Of a stretch of 64,000 bases of DNA, positions 44,811 through 54,534 are shown piece by piece (positions within the stretch are counted from its first letter, which is position 1; each line of letters opens with the position of its first letter). The stretch is from Luteimonas sp. (GTDB lineage Bacteria > Pseudomonadota > Gammaproteobacteria > Xanthomonadales > Xanthomonadaceae), in assembly GCA_024707405.1 (NCBI GenBank), contig JANPZU010000001.1, forward strand, positions 310,001 through 374,000, read 5' to 3'. The translations under genes and the position numbers were made by a program. The notes under the pieces are model-generated. The model was not told the DNA's origin, made no database searches, and saw only the letters and a list, made by a program, of their open reading frames with translations.

Positions 44811-45137
44811 TCAATGGTTGGCCGCGAGTCGCGGGTACTGGCGCTTCACTGCGGCGGCGTAGCCACCCTCGCCCCGTTCGAGCGTGCGCGCGACTCGCCC
44901 GATGGTGGTCACGCTGACCAAGGTGCGGTCGTGGATCTCGCGGTACGGCACGCCCTGCAGCAGCAGCGGTACCACGCGCCAGCGGTCGGACATCGCCTCC
45001 AGTTCGGCGGGCGTGCACAGGTCGCGCAGGAAGGCAGCCACGTCGTCGGTCTTGTCCAGGCCCGCCAAGGCCTTGGCCAGCGCCTTGAACGAGGCGTCGG
45101 CGTCGGTCTCCGGCAGGGGTTCGATACGCTGCTTCAT
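44811..45137 (-). CDS. hisR: TrpR-family regulator of the his operon (YerC/HisR type)
   Basis: A 108-residue TrpR-like protein. [22 protein letters not shown] forms the dimer core and [24 protein letters not shown] is the helix-turn-helix (about residues 65-88). In Xanthomonadales a TrpR-family protein in this position is predicted to repress histidine synthesis with histidine as co-repressor (comparative-genomics knowledge). Here it is the first gene of the operon and a perfect palindrome covers its promoter, which fits self-control of the whole operon. It lies 11 bases before hisG. Confidence 0.88.
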   Translation of the reverse strand: MKQRIEPLPETDADASFKALAKALAGLDKTDDVAAFLRDLCTPAELEAMSDRWRVVPLLLQGVPYREIHDRTLVSVTTIGRVARTLERGEGGYAAAVKRQYPRLAANH

Positions 45138-45140
45138 GCG

Positions 45141-45172
45141 GACTAATGTAATAGCGCGCTATTACATTAGTC
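45141..45172. promoter_or_regulatory. 32-bp perfect palindromic operator of the his operon
   Basis: The half-site GACTAATGTAATAGCG (45141-45156) is followed directly by its exact reverse complement (45157-45172), with no spacer and no mismatch. It ends 3 bases before the start codon of the TrpR-like regulator and spans the core promoter. TrpR-type dimers bind palindromes of this kind (compare the ACTAGT core of trp operators; here CTAATG). It is the obvious binding site for the regulator. Confidence 0.88.
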
Positions 45173-45174
45173 AA
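45146..45174 (-). promoter_or_regulatory. Promoter of the his operon
   Basis: On the minus strand TTGACT (45174-45169) and TTACAT (45151-45146) are 17 bases apart. The start codon begins 8 bases beyond the -10, so the transcript would start at or within a few bases of the ATG and carry no ribosome site. The palindrome overlaps both hexamers. Confidence 0.7.
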
Positions 45175-45249
45175 GCCTTTCGAGCGAATGGGACGGTTGC
45201 CATTGAGTGTCCGGATCGCTCGTCGTGCCCGGCCCCTGCCGGAATGAGG

Positions 45250-45615
45250 TCAATCGTCGCTGGCGCCGGTGCGCCGGCTCGCCACCCAGCCCAGCACCAC
45301 GCCGCACAGGGCTGCGGCCCATTCCAGCACCACGCGGGTTCCAAGGAAGTTCGGGTCGTGGATCTTCGACAACGCGATGCGCGCGTAGACCGGTGACTCC
45401 AGCCTCGCCACGCCGAGATAGAACAGGTTCCAGCTATCGATGCCGGCCGCGACCACCACCGCGCTGACGCAGGCCCAGCCGATGGCACGCGCCTCCGGCC
45501 ATCCGGCGCGCCGAGCCAGCCAGCGCCACCAGAACCAGGCCGCGATGCCGACCGCGAACGCGATCAGCGCGGCTTCCAGCACGCCCAGCCAACCGAAGTG
45601 CAGCGGCAGGTTCAT
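45250..45615 (-). CDS. Small integral membrane protein
   Basis: A 121-residue protein with three hydrophobic segments: about 10-30 (LGVLEAALIAFAVGIAAWFW), 42-68 (AIGWACVSAVVVAAGIDSWN) and 95-112 (VVLEWAAALCGVVLGWV). A charged loop (RIALSKIHDPNFLGTR) joins the last two. No family recognised. It is the last gene after hisS and hutH, starting 13 bases from the hutH stop. Confidence 0.65.
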   Translation of the reverse strand: MNLPLHFGWLGVLEAALIAFAVGIAAWFWWRWLARRAGWPEARAIGWACVSAVVVAAGIDSWNLFYLGVARLESPVYARIALSKIHDPNFLGTRVVLEWAAALCGVVLGWVASRRTGASDD

Positions 45616-45628
45616 CCGCCCCGGCCGC

Positions 45629-47512
45629 TCAGCGTCCGATGGCGGACAACAACACGCCGTCGGCAACCAGGGCCACCGCCGTCGCGACCTCACCGTCGAG
45701 CGCGCGATCGCGGTCGAGGAACGGGATACGCTCGCGGATCGCCGCATGCGCTGCGGCCACGGCACGGCCCGGATGGAACGGTTCCGAATCGGCCAGTTCG
45801 GCGCGCAGCGCCTCCACTTCGGCAATGAACGTCGCGCGTTGCGCGTCGCCCTCGCCCGCCCCGTGCACCTTGCGCGCGAAGCCGGCGGCATCGACGCGAT
45901 CGGCCAGGTCGCGCGCGGCGTTGATCATGTCGAGGCGGAAATCCAGCGCCTGAGCCGCGGTGTACAGCTCCAGCGCCAGCACCTTGCCGAGGTCATCGGC
46001 CATCGACAGCACGTGGCGGGCTTCGTTGGTGCCCATCGACACGTGGTCTTCGGCATTGGCACTGGTCGGGATCGAATACACACTGGCCGGATGCGCGCGC
46101 GTGGCGAGGTCGTTGACGATGGCCGCAGCGGTGTACTGCACGATCATGTGACCCGACTCGGTGCCGTCCTCGTTGCCGATCAGGAACGCCGGCAGGCCGT
46201 CGTTGGTCGCGGGATCGACCAGCTTGTTGAGTCGACGCTCGCTGATCGATGCCAGCACCGGGATCGCGGCCTTGACTGCGCTCATCGCCAGCGCCAGCGG
46301 CATGCCGTGGAAGTGGCCTGCGGAAATCACCTGCTGCTCGACGTGCTCGGCCTGCTTGTCCGGGAACACCAGCGGGTTGTCGGTGACTGCGTTCAATTCG
46401 ATGTCGAACACGCGTCGTGCGTGTTCGACCGTATCGCGCACCGCGCCATGCACCTGCGGGATGCAGCGCAACGAATAGCTGTCCTGCGGCTGGTGCTTCT
46501 TGCCGCCACGGAACGGCTTGAAGCGGTCGTAGAATTTTTCGCGACCGTGGCGCTGGTCGCTGGGCACCCAGTCCCAACCGATGTCGAAACTCAGTCGCCT
46601 GGCGTCTTCGGTATCCCAGCTCGACGGCAGCCAGGGACGGAACCGCGGCACGAGGTGGTACGGGATGTCCGCAAGCGTCGAGCCTTCAAGCAGCTCGCGC
46701 ACATGCGCGGCGGTGCGTACCTGCCCCGGATGCGGGCGCAGCGCATGGACTTCTTCCGCGAACGCGCCGAGGCGGCCGGCGAAAGCGTCGATGGTCATCG
46801 CCGCGGCAAGGTCGGCGGTATCGAGCAGCCTGTCGAGCCTATGCAGCGCCAGCACGCCGGTCGCCAGCATCTGCGCGGTGCCGTTGTTCAGCGCCAGGCC
46901 TTCCTTGTACGACAGCGACACCGGTTGCAGGCCGGCACGCTCCAGCGCCTGCACGCCCGACATGCGCTCGCCCTCGAAGAAGGCCTCGCCCTTGCCCAGC
47001 AGCACGATCGCCAGGTGCGAGAGCGGCGCGAGGTCGCCCGACGCACCGACCGAGCCAAGCGCGGGCACCACCGGCACGATGCCGGCGTTGAGCATCGCGG
47101 TCAGCGCTTCCAGCGTCTGCACGCGGATGCCGGAATGTCCCTTGAGCAGGGTGTTGACGCGGATGCACAGCATCGCCCGCACCACGTCAGCGGCCAACGG
47201 CTCACCCACGCAGACGGCATGGGTGACGATGAGGTTGTATTGCAACTCCTCGTGCAACGAGCGCCCGGACTTCGACGCGCCCGGCAGTTCATCACGCAAC
47301 GGGTGCGCGCCGAGCAACTTGTCGGCATTGCTGCCGAAGCCCGTGGAGACACCGTAGATGGGCTCTTCGCGACGCACCTGCTCGGCCAGGAACTCCGCGG
47401 CACGCGCGACGTCGCGCAACGCGCCTGCATCGAGTTCGACCTGTGCGCCGTGGGCCACCATCACCAGCTGGTCGCGGGTCAGCGATTTGCCGTCGAGTCG
47501 GATCGATTTCAT
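45629..47512 (-). CDS. hutH: Histidine ammonia-lyase with extra insertions
   Basis: A 627-residue MIO-type ammonia-lyase; ordinary HutH has about 510. The prosthetic group forms from ASG at residues 157-159 (GSVGASGDLAPLSHLA). Catalytic Tyr53 (PIYGVSTGFG) and the selectivity position THA (His98 in LQYNLIVTHAVCVG) fit histidine rather than tyrosine or phenylalanine. Compared with the usual enzyme there are about 50 extra residues before QPQDSYSLRC (about 283-345) and about 45 near the C-terminus (VDAAGFARKVHGAGEGDAQR region). It would deaminate histidine to urocanate; no other hut genes are in the window. It starts 9 bases after hisS. Confidence 0.88.
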   Translation of the reverse strand: MKSIRLDGKSLTRDQLVMVAHGAQVELDAGALRDVARAAEFLAEQVRREEPIYGVSTGFGSNADKLLGAHPLRDELPGASKSGRSLHEELQYNLIVTHAVCVGEPLAADVVRAMLCIRVNTLLKGHSGIRVQTLEALTAMLNAGIVPVVPALGSVGASGDLAPLSHLAIVLLGKGEAFFEGERMSGVQALERAGLQPVSLSYKEGLALNNGTAQMLATGVLALHRLDRLLDTADLAAAMTIDAFAGRLGAFAEEVHALRPHPGQVRTAAHVRELLEGSTLADIPYHLVPRFRPWLPSSWDTEDARRLSFDIGWDWVPSDQRHGREKFYDRFKPFRGGKKHQPQDSYSLRCIPQVHGAVRDTVEHARRVFDIELNAVTDNPLVFPDKQAEHVEQQVISAGHFHGMPLALAMSAVKAAIPVLASISERRLNKLVDPATNDGLPAFLIGNEDGTESGHMIVQYTAAAIVNDLATRAHPASVYSIPTSANAEDHVSMGTNEARHVLSMADDLGKVLALELYTAAQALDFRLDMINAARDLADRVDAAGFARKVHGAGEGDAQRATFIAEVEALRAELADSEPFHPGRAVAAAHAAIRERIPFLDRDRALDGEVATAVALVADGVLLSAIGR

Positions 47513-47521
47513 CGTTTCACC

Positions 47522-48898
47522 TCAGTGGCCGGATTGCGCGCGCCATTGTTCGCGTTCGACCAATAGCGCGGAGCCCAGCTCGGCCTCCGCCACCTCGAAC
47601 TGTTCGCCGCGGCGCAGATCCTTCACCGACACCACGCCCTTGGCTGCCTCGTCACCGCCGCGGATCACCACGAAGCGGATGCCGGCGCGATCCGCGTACT
47701 GCATCTGCTTGGCCAGCTTGCGTGGCTCGAGTTGCGTTTCCACGTTCAGGCCCGCCGCACGCAACTGCTGCGACAACGCCAGCGCATGGTCGAGGCCTTC
47801 GTCGTCCAGCAACGACACCAGCACGTCCACGCTGCTGTCGGCCGTGCCGACCAGCCCGGCTTCGCGCAATTGCCAGAACAGGCGCGACAGCCCGATGGAG
47901 ATGCCGACGCCCGGCAATTTGGATTTGGTGTAGTGGCTGGCGAGGTTTTCGTAGCGGCCACCGGAGCAGATCGAACCGATCTGCGGATGCGCGTCCAGCA
48001 TGGTCTCGTACACCGTGCCGGTGTAGTAATCCAGGCCGCGGGCGATCGACAGGTTGATCGCGTAGCGCGATTCCGGCACACCGAGCGCACGCAGGCGCTG
48101 CAGCACTTCGCGCAGCTCGTCGCGGCCTTCCTCGAACAGCGGCGAGCCGTCGCCCAGCGCAGCGAGCTTCGCCAGCGCATCGTCATGCGAGGTGGAACGC
48201 ACCCGCGAGAACGCCAGCAATCGTTCCGCCACCTCGGCGGACAGGCCGAAGCCTTCGCCCTGCAAGGTCTCGCGCACCGCATCCTCGCCACGCTTGTCGA
48301 GCTTGTCGATCTCGCGCAGCACGCCGACCTGCGCATCGCCGGCAATGCCCTGCCCTTCGAAGTAGCCACGCAGCAGCTTGCGGTTGTTGAACTGGATGGT
48401 GAAATCACCGATGTCCAGCGCTGCGAACACGGCATGGATCACCGCCGGGATCTCGGCGTCGTGGCGGATCGACAGCGCATCCTTGCCGATCACGTCGATG
48501 TCGCACTGGTAGAACTCGCGGAAGCGCCCGCGCTGCGCACGCTCGCCGCGATACACGCGCTGCATCTGGTAGCGACGGAACGGGAACGCGAGGTCGTGCT
48601 CGTGTTCGGCCACGTAGCGCGCCAGCGGCACGGTCAGGTCGAAGCGCAACGCAAGCTCCGGCAAACCCTCGGCGGCCTTCTCCAGCGCACCGGTCGACTG
48701 CACGAAATACACCTGCCGTTCGGTCTCGCCGCCGGTCTTGGTCAGCAGCACCTCCGACAGTTCGAATACCGGCGTTTCCACCGGCAGGAAGCCGAAACCT
48801 TCGAACGTGCGTCGGATGGTGTCGAGCATGCGCTGGAACGCGATCTGGTCGCGCGGCAGCAATTCCATCGTGCCTGGGGGCGTGCGGGGCTTGATCAT
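47522..48898 (-). CDS. hisS: Histidyl-tRNA synthetase
   Basis: A 458-residue class II synthetase. [15 protein letters not shown] at the N-terminus, motif 2 [20 protein letters not shown], the His-specific region [13 protein letters not shown] and [14 protein letters not shown], and a C-terminal anticodon-binding domain ([20 protein letters not shown]). It charges tRNA-His. The ATG at 48898 follows GGCAGG. A TAGAAT at 48935-48930 on the minus strand may be its -10. Confidence 0.97.
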   Translation of the reverse strand: MIKPRTPPGTMELLPRDQIAFQRMLDTIRRTFEGFGFLPVETPVFELSEVLLTKTGGETERQVYFVQSTGALEKAAEGLPELALRFDLTVPLARYVAEHEHDLAFPFRRYQMQRVYRGERAQRGRFREFYQCDIDVIGKDALSIRHDAEIPAVIHAVFAALDIGDFTIQFNNRKLLRGYFEGQGIAGDAQVGVLREIDKLDKRGEDAVRETLQGEGFGLSAEVAERLLAFSRVRSTSHDDALAKLAALGDGSPLFEEGRDELREVLQRLRALGVPESRYAINLSIARGLDYYTGTVYETMLDAHPQIGSICSGGRYENLASHYTKSKLPGVGISIGLSRLFWQLREAGLVGTADSSVDVLVSLLDDEGLDHALALSQQLRAAGLNVETQLEPRKLAKQMQYADRAGIRFVVIRGGDEAAKGVVSVKDLRRGEQFEVAEAELGSALLVEREQWRAQSGH

Positions 48899-49020
48899 CC
48901 TGCCGGCTCGTCGCTCTGCGAAAGCGACTATTCTATCCGGGACGCCTCGCCCCTCCGGGACAATTCGTCCAAGGCCGGCCACGGACAGCCGGGCTACAAT
49001 CGGTCAAGGAGATCAGCCAG

Positions 49021-49761
49021 ATGCCAGCCTCCAACGTCGCCCCTTGCCGACAGAACCCCAGGATGCCGACCCCGGCGGACTGCAGCCAGTGCTCCGCGTA
49101 TGGGCTGGCCGTGTGTTCGGCCCTCGACATCGAAGAACTGGGCCAGCTGGAAAGCCATGCCTCGAAGCTGTCGGTGCCTGCCAACGGCGTGCTTGCGCGC
49201 GCTGGCCAGCCATGCCGCCATGCCTACAGCGTCACCAGCGGCATGATGCGCCTCGTGCGCACGCTGCCCGATGCGCGCCGCCAGGTGATCGATTTCATGT
49301 TGCCGGGCGACTTCATCGGCCTCAGTGAGGCCCAGACCTATCGCCACAATGTCGAAGCCGTCGTGCAGAGCACGACCTGCGTCTTCGACATGGGCGAAAT
49401 CCGCCAGTTCCGCGAGCGTCACCCCAAGCTCGAGCACAAGATGCTCGAACGCGCCTGCATCGACCTGGACAACGCGCAGGACGCGATGATGATGCTCGCG
49501 CGGCTGTCGCCGCTGGAACGACTGGCAAGCTTCCTGCTGCGCATGCGCAGGCGTTACCGGGAAAACGGCATCTCCGATGCCCTGGTCGCCCTGCCGATGG
49601 GCCGCAGCGACATCGCCGACCACCTCGGGCTGACCATCGAAACCATCAGCCGCAGCTTCACCCGCCTGCGCGGGCAGGCGCTGATCGCCCTGCCCGATCC
49701 GCAGCACGTGGAGATCCTCGACGAGGCCGCCCTGTCCGAACTGGCGCACGCCACCAGCTGA
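49021..49761 (+). CDS. fnr: Fnr-type oxygen-sensing transcription regulator
   Basis: A 246-residue Crp/Fnr protein. The cysteines expected for an oxygen-labile [4Fe-4S] cluster are present: Cys21, Cys24 and Cys32 (CSQCSAYGLAVC) and internal Cys120 (QSTTCVFDMG), as in E. coli FNR (20, 23, 29, 122). A cyclic-nucleotide-like sensor domain, a long dimer helix and a C-terminal helix-turn-helix (GRSDIADHLGLTIETISRSF) follow; the ExxSR of the recognition helix is the FNR type. AAGGAG lies 9 bases before the ATG; TACAAT at 48995-49000 may be the -10. Confidence 0.92.
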   Translation: MPASNVAPCRQNPRMPTPADCSQCSAYGLAVCSALDIEELGQLESHASKLSVPANGVLARAGQPCRHAYSVTSGMMRLVRTLPDARRQVIDFMLPGDFIGLSEAQTYRHNVEAVVQSTTCVFDMGEIRQFRERHPKLEHKMLERACIDLDNAQDAMMMLARLSPLERLASFLLRMRRRYRENGISDALVALPMGRSDIADHLGLTIETISRSFTRLRGQALIALPDPQHVEILDEAALSELAHATS

Positions 49762-49825
49762 ACCGGCCGGATGGCCTCCCACCCCCGGAAACACGCGCCC
49801 CTTGCCCCGGAGCGCCTCGGGTCAC

Positions 49826-49831
49826 TAAAAT
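49826..49831 (+). promoter_or_regulatory. Probable -10 of the tRNA-Pro promoter
   Basis: TAAAAT at 49826-49831, with TTGCCC at 49802-49807 (18-base spacer), 17 bases before the tRNA. The only promoter-like pair between fnr and the tRNA gene. Confidence 0.5.
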
Positions 49832-49848
49832 ACGCGGCTCGCACGATT

Positions 49849-49925
<77 letters not shown>

Positions 49926-49935
49926 ATCGATGCAA

Positions 49936-49965
49936 CGAAAAGCCGGCCCTGAGCCGGCTTTTTCG
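49936..49965 (+). terminator. Rho-independent terminator after tRNA-Pro
   Basis: AAAGCCGGC (49939-49947), loop CCTGA, GCCGGCTTTTT (49953-49963). A strong GC stem flanked by A and T tracts, starting 14 bases after the tRNA. Confidence 0.85.
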
Positions 49966-50023
49966 TGGACGGAACCCCTGCCCGGCGGCACCAAGGCCGT
50001 CACGGACGCATCGTCCGCTCGCA

Positions 50024-50029
50024 TATAAT
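50024..50029 (+). promoter_or_regulatory. -10 element of the mntP leader promoter
   Basis: A perfect TATAAT at 50024-50029, about 35 bases before the riboswitch core. No good -35 is visible at the right distance (CACGGA at 50001), so the promoter may need help or be weak. Confidence 0.55.
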
Positions 50030-50059
50030 GCGCACGCGGGTGCAGAAGGCGCCCGCACT

Positions 50060-50172
50060 TCTCCTTGGGGAGTAGCCTGCTTCCGCATCCTGCGGAAGTG
50101 CGCCCGTCAACATACTTGGCCTGCACCGGCCATGGCGGACGCGACCTGACGGTTGGCGAGACCAACGAGCGG
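50060..50172 (+). ncRNA. yybP-ykoY manganese riboswitch
   Basis: The leader carries the conserved core of this riboswitch class: GGGGAGTAGCC (50067-50077), a variable hairpin (CTTCCGCATCCTGCGGAAG), CGTCAACATAC (50105-50115), and GACGGTTGGCGAGACCAAC near the 3' end. Manganese binding in this class turns on Mn exporter genes. The next gene is mntP, 68 bases downstream, exactly the expected target. Confidence 0.93.
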
Positions 50173-50239
50173 CGCATGTCACCCGGGTCGGGCGCGTGCG
50201 TGGCTTGTTGCATGCAGCCCGACCGCGCAGGTTCACCCG

Positions 50240-50800
50240 ATGCATCCGCTTTCCATCCTCCTCCTTGGCCTGGCCATGTCCACCGACGCCTTCGCGGCTG
50301 CGGTCGGCAAGGGCGCGGCGATGTTCAAACCGCGCTGGGCCGATGCCCTGCGCACCGGACTGATCTTCGGCGTGGTCGAAGCGATCACGCCGATCATCGG
50401 CTGGCTGCTCGGTTCCGTGGCCGAACGCTACATCGAAGAATGGGATCACTGGATCGCATTCGGCCTGCTGTCCGCGCTGGGCCTGCACATGATTTGGAAG
50501 GCGCTGCATGCCGACGGCGAGGACGAGGCTCCCCTGCGCACGGGCATCTGGGCCGTCGCACTCGCCGGCCTGGCGACCAGCATCGACGCCATGGCGGTCG
50601 GCGTCGGGCTGGCCTTCATCGAGGTCAACATCCTGGTGGTGGCCGCCGTGGTCGGCCTGTGCACGTTCACGATGGTCACGCTGGGCGTGATGGCCGGGCG
50701 CGCGTTGGGCGCGTTGATCGGCAAACGCGCGGAAATCGCGGGCGGCGTGATCCTGATCCTGGTCGGCGCGACGATCGTGTACGAACACGTGTTCGCCTGA
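50240..50800 (+). CDS. mntP: Manganese efflux pump MntP
   Basis: A 186-residue membrane protein with six helices in two repeats. Each repeat has the Asp-containing motif: [18 protein letters not shown] (about 10-27) and [19 protein letters not shown] (about 111-129). It exports Mn2+ to avoid toxicity. The ATG at 50240 is chosen because translation starts at the first helix; longer in-frame starts fall within the riboswitch. Control by the upstream riboswitch is expected. Confidence 0.95.
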   Translation: MHPLSILLLGLAMSTDAFAAAVGKGAAMFKPRWADALRTGLIFGVVEAITPIIGWLLGSVAERYIEEWDHWIAFGLLSALGLHMIWKALHADGEDEAPLRTGIWAVALAGLATSIDAMAVGVGLAFIEVNILVVAAVVGLCTFTMVTLGVMAGRALGALIGKRAEIAGGVILILVGATIVYEHVFA

Positions 50801-50811
50801 TCGCAGACCCC

Positions 50812-52080
50812 TCAGCCGGACAGCAACGCGGGGTGGCGCACCTGCCCCTCGCCGCGCACCACGAAGCGCTCGATGGTCAGCGCTTCCAGCCCCATCGGGC
50901 CGTAGGAATGCAGACGGGTCGTGGAAATGCCGATTTCCGCGCCCAACCCGAGCTCGCCGCCATCGCTGAAACGCGACGAGGCATTGACCATCACCACCGC
51001 CGAACGCAGCGCCTTGGCGAACGCTGTGGCATTGGCTTCGTCGCGCGTGGCGATGACCTCGGTATGGTCGGAACCGAAACGCCGGATATGCGCAATGGCG
51101 TCGCCGAGCGAATCGACGATGCGGATGGCGAGGATCAGGTCGAGGAATTCGGCGGCATAGTCGTCCTCGGTCGCAGGCACTGCGTCGGCAACCAGAAGAC
51201 GCACGGCATCGTCACCACGCATTTCCACGCCCCTCGCGCGGAGTGCCTCCGCAGCCTTCGGCAGGAATGCAGGCGCGATGGCGCGATGCACGAGGAGTGT
51301 CTCCAGCGCGTTGCAGACTCCGGGACGCGACGCCTTGCCGTCCAGCAGCAGGCGCAACGCCAGTTCCGGATCCGCGCTTTCGTCGACGAACAGGTGGCAC
51401 ACGCCCTTGTAGTGCTTGATGACCGGCACGCGCGCGTGTTCGGCGACGAAGCGGATCAGGCCTTCGCCGCCACGCGGGATGGCGAGGTCGATGATGTCGT
51501 TGAGCTGCAACAACTCGACCATCGTGTCGCGTGACAGGTCGGTCACCAGCGTCAGTGCCGCATCCGGCACGCCGGCAGCGGCCAGCGCCCGCTTGAGCGA
51601 CGTGGCGATGGCAGTGTTGGAATGGATGGCCTCGCTGCCGCCGCGCAGGATCACGCCATTGCCGGCCTTCAGGCACAACGCGGCGGCATCGGCGGTCACG
51701 TTGGGACGCGCTTCGTAGATCATCGCGATCACGCCCAGCGGCACGCGCACGCGTTCGACGCGGATGCCGTTCGGACGCGTCTCGCTGCGAGTGACCTGTC
51801 CCACCGGATCGGGCAACGCGGCGACCTCGCGCAATGCCGACGCAATGCCGGCGATGCGCGCCTCGTCCAGCTTCAGGCGATCCAGCATGGCGCCGACGGT
51901 GCCCTTGGCTTCTGCCGCCGCCATGTCCCGCGCGTTGGCATCGAGGATCGCAGGCGTATCCGCCTCCAATCCATCCGCCATCGACACCAACAACGCGTTC
52001 TTGTCGTCGGTGGAGAGATCGGCCACGGCCTGCGCGGCGTCACGGCAAGCGATGGCAAGTTCGCGGATGGTCGTTGTCAT
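50812..52080 (-). CDS. proA: Gamma-glutamyl phosphate reductase
   Basis: A 422-residue aldehyde-dehydrogenase-fold enzyme. Motifs: [51 protein letters not shown], and the catalytic Cys in [16 protein letters not shown]. It reduces gamma-glutamyl phosphate to the semialdehyde in proline synthesis. Last gene of the arg-pro cluster, 10 bases after proB. Alternative ATG at 52086 adds two residues. Confidence 0.96.
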   Translation of the reverse strand: MTTTIRELAIACRDAAQAVADLSTDDKNALLVSMADGLEADTPAILDANARDMAAAEAKGTVGAMLDRLKLDEARIAGIASALREVAALPDPVGQVTRSETRPNGIRVERVRVPLGVIAMIYEARPNVTADAAALCLKAGNGVILRGGSEAIHSNTAIATSLKRALAAAGVPDAALTLVTDLSRDTMVELLQLNDIIDLAIPRGGEGLIRFVAEHARVPVIKHYKGVCHLFVDESADPELALRLLLDGKASRPGVCNALETLLVHRAIAPAFLPKAAEALRARGVEMRGDDAVRLLVADAVPATEDDYAAEFLDLILAIRIVDSLGDAIAHIRRFGSDHTEVIATRDEANATAFAKALRSAVVMVNASSRFSDGGELGLGAEIGISTTRLHSYGPMGLEALTIERFVVRGEGQVRHPALLSG

Positions 52081-52090
52081 GTGCATTCCG

Positions 52091-53236
52091 TCAGGTCAGC
52101 GCCAGGTCGTCGCGGTGGATGATGTTGCCGCCGTAGTTGTAGCCCAGCACGGACTGGATGTCGTTGGAATGGCGGCGCGCGACACGGCGGATGTCCTCGG
52201 CCGAGTACTGGCTGATGCCACGTGCAATGCGGCGCGTGCCGCGTTCGTCGCGAAGCAGCACTTCGACCAGGTCGCCACGGCGGAAATCGCCCTCCGCGCC
52301 CAGCACGCCACCCGGCAACAGCGAAGCACCCTTCTCGATCATTGCATTGGCCGCACCGGCATCGACCACGATGCCACCAGGCTCGGTCATCGCGTTCTGC
52401 AGCCAGTGCTTGCGCACTGCCACCCGGCTGCGCACTGCATGGATGCGCGTGCCGACCAGACGATCACGCGACAATGCTTCCAGCACCTCGGCGCGCGTGC
52501 CGTTGAACAACACGGTCGCGATGCCGGATGCGGACGCGCGTTGCGCGGCCTCCAGCTTGGTGCGCATGCCACCGGTGCCCACTGCGCTGCCGGAGCCACC
52601 GGCGATGCTGATGAGTTCCGCACTGAGCTGCGCGACCACTTCCACCGGGCGCGCGTCGGCATGCTTGCGCGGGTCGGCATCGTAGAGGCCATCGATGTCG
52701 GTGGCGATCAGCAGCAGGTCGGCATCGACCAGGGCCGCGACGATCGCGGCCAGGTTGTCGTTGTCGCCAAGCTTCAGCTCATCGACAGACACCGTGTCGT
52801 TCTCGTTGATCACCGGCACCGCCTTGTGCCGCAGCAGTGTCGCCAGCGTGGTGCGCGCATTGAGGTAGCGGCGGCGGTTGCGCAGGTCGTCGTGGGTCAA
52901 CAACACCTGCGCCACCGGACGCGTGACCAGCGATTGCCAGAAGCCCGTCAATCGCGCCTGCCCGAGTGCCGCGAGCGCCTGGCGTTCCGCCATCGGCGCG
53001 CCGGAATCGGGCTGTTCGCGCAGGATCGCGCTGCCCGCCGCCACCGCACCGGATGACACGATCACCACTTCGCGCCCAGCGGCATGGCTGGCGGCGACGA
53101 ATTTCGCGATGGCCTCGGCGTACTGCGTCGAAAGCCCGCCGCCGTTCGCCGCCAGCAGGCTGCTGCCGACCTTCAGCACCGCGCGCCGCCAGGGCGGCAA
53201 CTGCTGTTCGCTGAAGCGGGCGGTCGCGGCGATCAT
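52091..53236 (-). CDS. proB: Glutamate 5-kinase with PUA domain
   Basis: A 381-residue protein: amino-acid kinase domain ([68 protein letters not shown]) about 1-270, then a C-terminal PUA domain ([24 protein letters not shown]). It makes gamma-glutamyl phosphate and is normally inhibited by proline. Its ATG overlaps the argH stop as ATGA, so proline synthesis is coupled to the arginine cluster. Confidence 0.96.
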   Translation of the reverse strand: MIAATARFSEQQLPPWRRAVLKVGSSLLAANGGGLSTQYAEAIAKFVAASHAAGREVVIVSSGAVAAGSAILREQPDSGAPMAERQALAALGQARLTGFWQSLVTRPVAQVLLTHDDLRNRRRYLNARTTLATLLRHKAVPVINENDTVSVDELKLGDNDNLAAIVAALVDADLLLIATDIDGLYDADPRKHADARPVEVVAQLSAELISIAGGSGSAVGTGGMRTKLEAAQRASASGIATVLFNGTRAEVLEALSRDRLVGTRIHAVRSRVAVRKHWLQNAMTEPGGIVVDAGAANAMIEKGASLLPGGVLGAEGDFRRGDLVEVLLRDERGTRRIARGISQYSAEDIRRVARRHSNDIQSVLGYNYGGNIIHRDDLALT

Positions 53237-54534
53237 GCGCGGGCCAACGCCTCCCAACGCAAGCGCAATGCATCCAGTCGCAGATCCGCGGACGCGCCGG
53301 GCGACACGCGCGCCGACAGGCTGCCTTCGGGCGTGCGCCCCTGCCCGGCCGAATCAGCCGATGCCGCGGCAGCCTTGTAGGCTTCGCGGAACGGCACGCC
53401 GGCAAGTGCAGCCTCGACCGCGACATCGGTGGCATACATGCCCGAGTCGATGGCGGCACGCAATTTGTCTTCGCGCCACTCCAGGTTGGCCAGCAATGCC
53501 GGCAGCAGTTCCAGCGCCGGCAGTCCGCGTCCGAAACCATGGAAGATCGCGCCCTTGCTGGCCTGCAGGTCGCGGTGGTAACCCGATGGCAGCGACAGCA
53601 GGTGTTCGATCTCGCTGCGCGCGGCCGCGACGCTGGCATGCGTGGCACGCATCAGTTCGATCACGTCGGGATTGCGCTTGTTGGGCATGATCGAACTGCC
53701 AGTGGTGTACTGCGCCGGCAGCGCGACGAAGCCAAACTCGGCACTGGTGAACAGCGACAAGTCCCAGGCGATGCGGCGCAGGTCGAGCGTGGCGCCACCC
53801 AATGCTTCGAGCGCTGCCAACTCGAACTTGCCGCGCGAAAGCTGCGCATAGATCGGGCTCACCTGCATGCGCGAAAAGCCGAGCGCGGCCGTGGTGTGCT
53901 CGCGATCGAGCTTGAGGTTGACGCCGTAGCCGGCAGCGGTGCCGAGCGGATTGGCATCGACCAGTTCCAACGTGTCTATGGCGCGGATGGCGTTGTCGAT
54001 GAAGGCTTCGGCCCAGCCTGCCCACCACATGCCCGCCGAGGACACCACGGCGCGCTGGATGTGGGTATAGCCGGGAATCGGCAGGTCTTTCTCGGCCTCG
54101 GCGCGGTCAAGCGCGACCTGCGCGATCTCTCGCGACAAGTCCGCCACGCGCGCAAGCTTCTCTTTCAGCCACAGCCGCGTGGCGACGAGGACCTGGTCGT
54201 TGCGACTGCGCCCGGTGTGGATCTTGCGGCCGGCGTCGCCCAGGCGCTCAGTCAACCGCGCCTCGATGGCGGAATGCCCGTCCTCGAAGCGCTCATCGAG
54301 CACGAAGCCGCCGCTGCGGAAATCATCGGCCAGCACCGCGAGTTCACGCTTCAGCCCTGCCAACTCGTCGCCGGACAGGATGCCGATGCGCTGCAGGCCT
54401 TCGGCATGCGCGGTGCTGGCCTGGATGTCGTGCAGGAAGAATTCGCGATCCAGCAGCACGTCGTTGCCCGCGAGGAAACGCTGGATATCCGCATCCACCG
54501 TTACGCCGGGCTTCTGCCACAACAGGTCGCTCAT
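53233..54534 (-). CDS. argH: Argininosuccinate lyase
   Basis: A 433-residue member of the fumarase/aspartase superfamily. The signature [18 protein letters not shown] (catalytic Ser loop) is clear, as are [18 protein letters not shown] and [14 protein letters not shown]. It splits argininosuccinate into arginine and fumarate. ATG overlaps the argC stop by 4 bases, and it overlaps proB the same way. Confidence 0.96.
   Translation of the reverse strand: MSDLLWQKPGVTVDADIQRFLAGNDVLLDREFFLHDIQASTAHAEGLQRIGILSGDELAGLKRELAVLADDFRSGGFVLDERFEDGHSAIEARLTERLGDAGRKIHTGRSRNDQVLVATRLWLKEKLARVADLSREIAQVALDRAEAEKDLPIPGYTHIQRAVVSSAGMWWAGWAEAFIDNAIRAIDTLELVDANPLGTAAGYGVNLKLDREHTTAALGFSRMQVSPIYAQLSRGKFELAALEALGGATLDLRRIAWDLSLFTSAEFGFVALPAQYTTGSSIMPNKRNPDVIELMRATHASVAAARSEIEHLLSLPSGYHRDLQASKGAIFHGFGRGLPALELLPALLANLEWREDKLRAAIDSGMYATDVAVEAALAGVPFREAYKAAAASADSAGQGRTPEGSLSARVSPGASADLRLDALRLRWEALARA

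Noticed and set aside
44800..45137. Histidine leader peptide and attenuator for the his operon
   Set aside because: No His-codon run or terminator ahead of hisG; the operon begins with a TrpR-like regulator and a palindromic operator.
45629..47512. Tyrosine or phenylalanine ammonia-lyase
   Set aside because: The selectivity position reads T-H (His98) rather than the H-L or F-L patterns of TAL and PAL.
45440..47566. Long open frame antisense to hutH
   Set aside because: Shadow of a real gene with all catalytic residues on the other strand.
49021..49761. Clp, the c-di-GMP-binding Crp homologue of Xanthomonas
   Set aside because: The four FNR-type cysteines and an FNR-like recognition helix point to an oxygen sensor instead.
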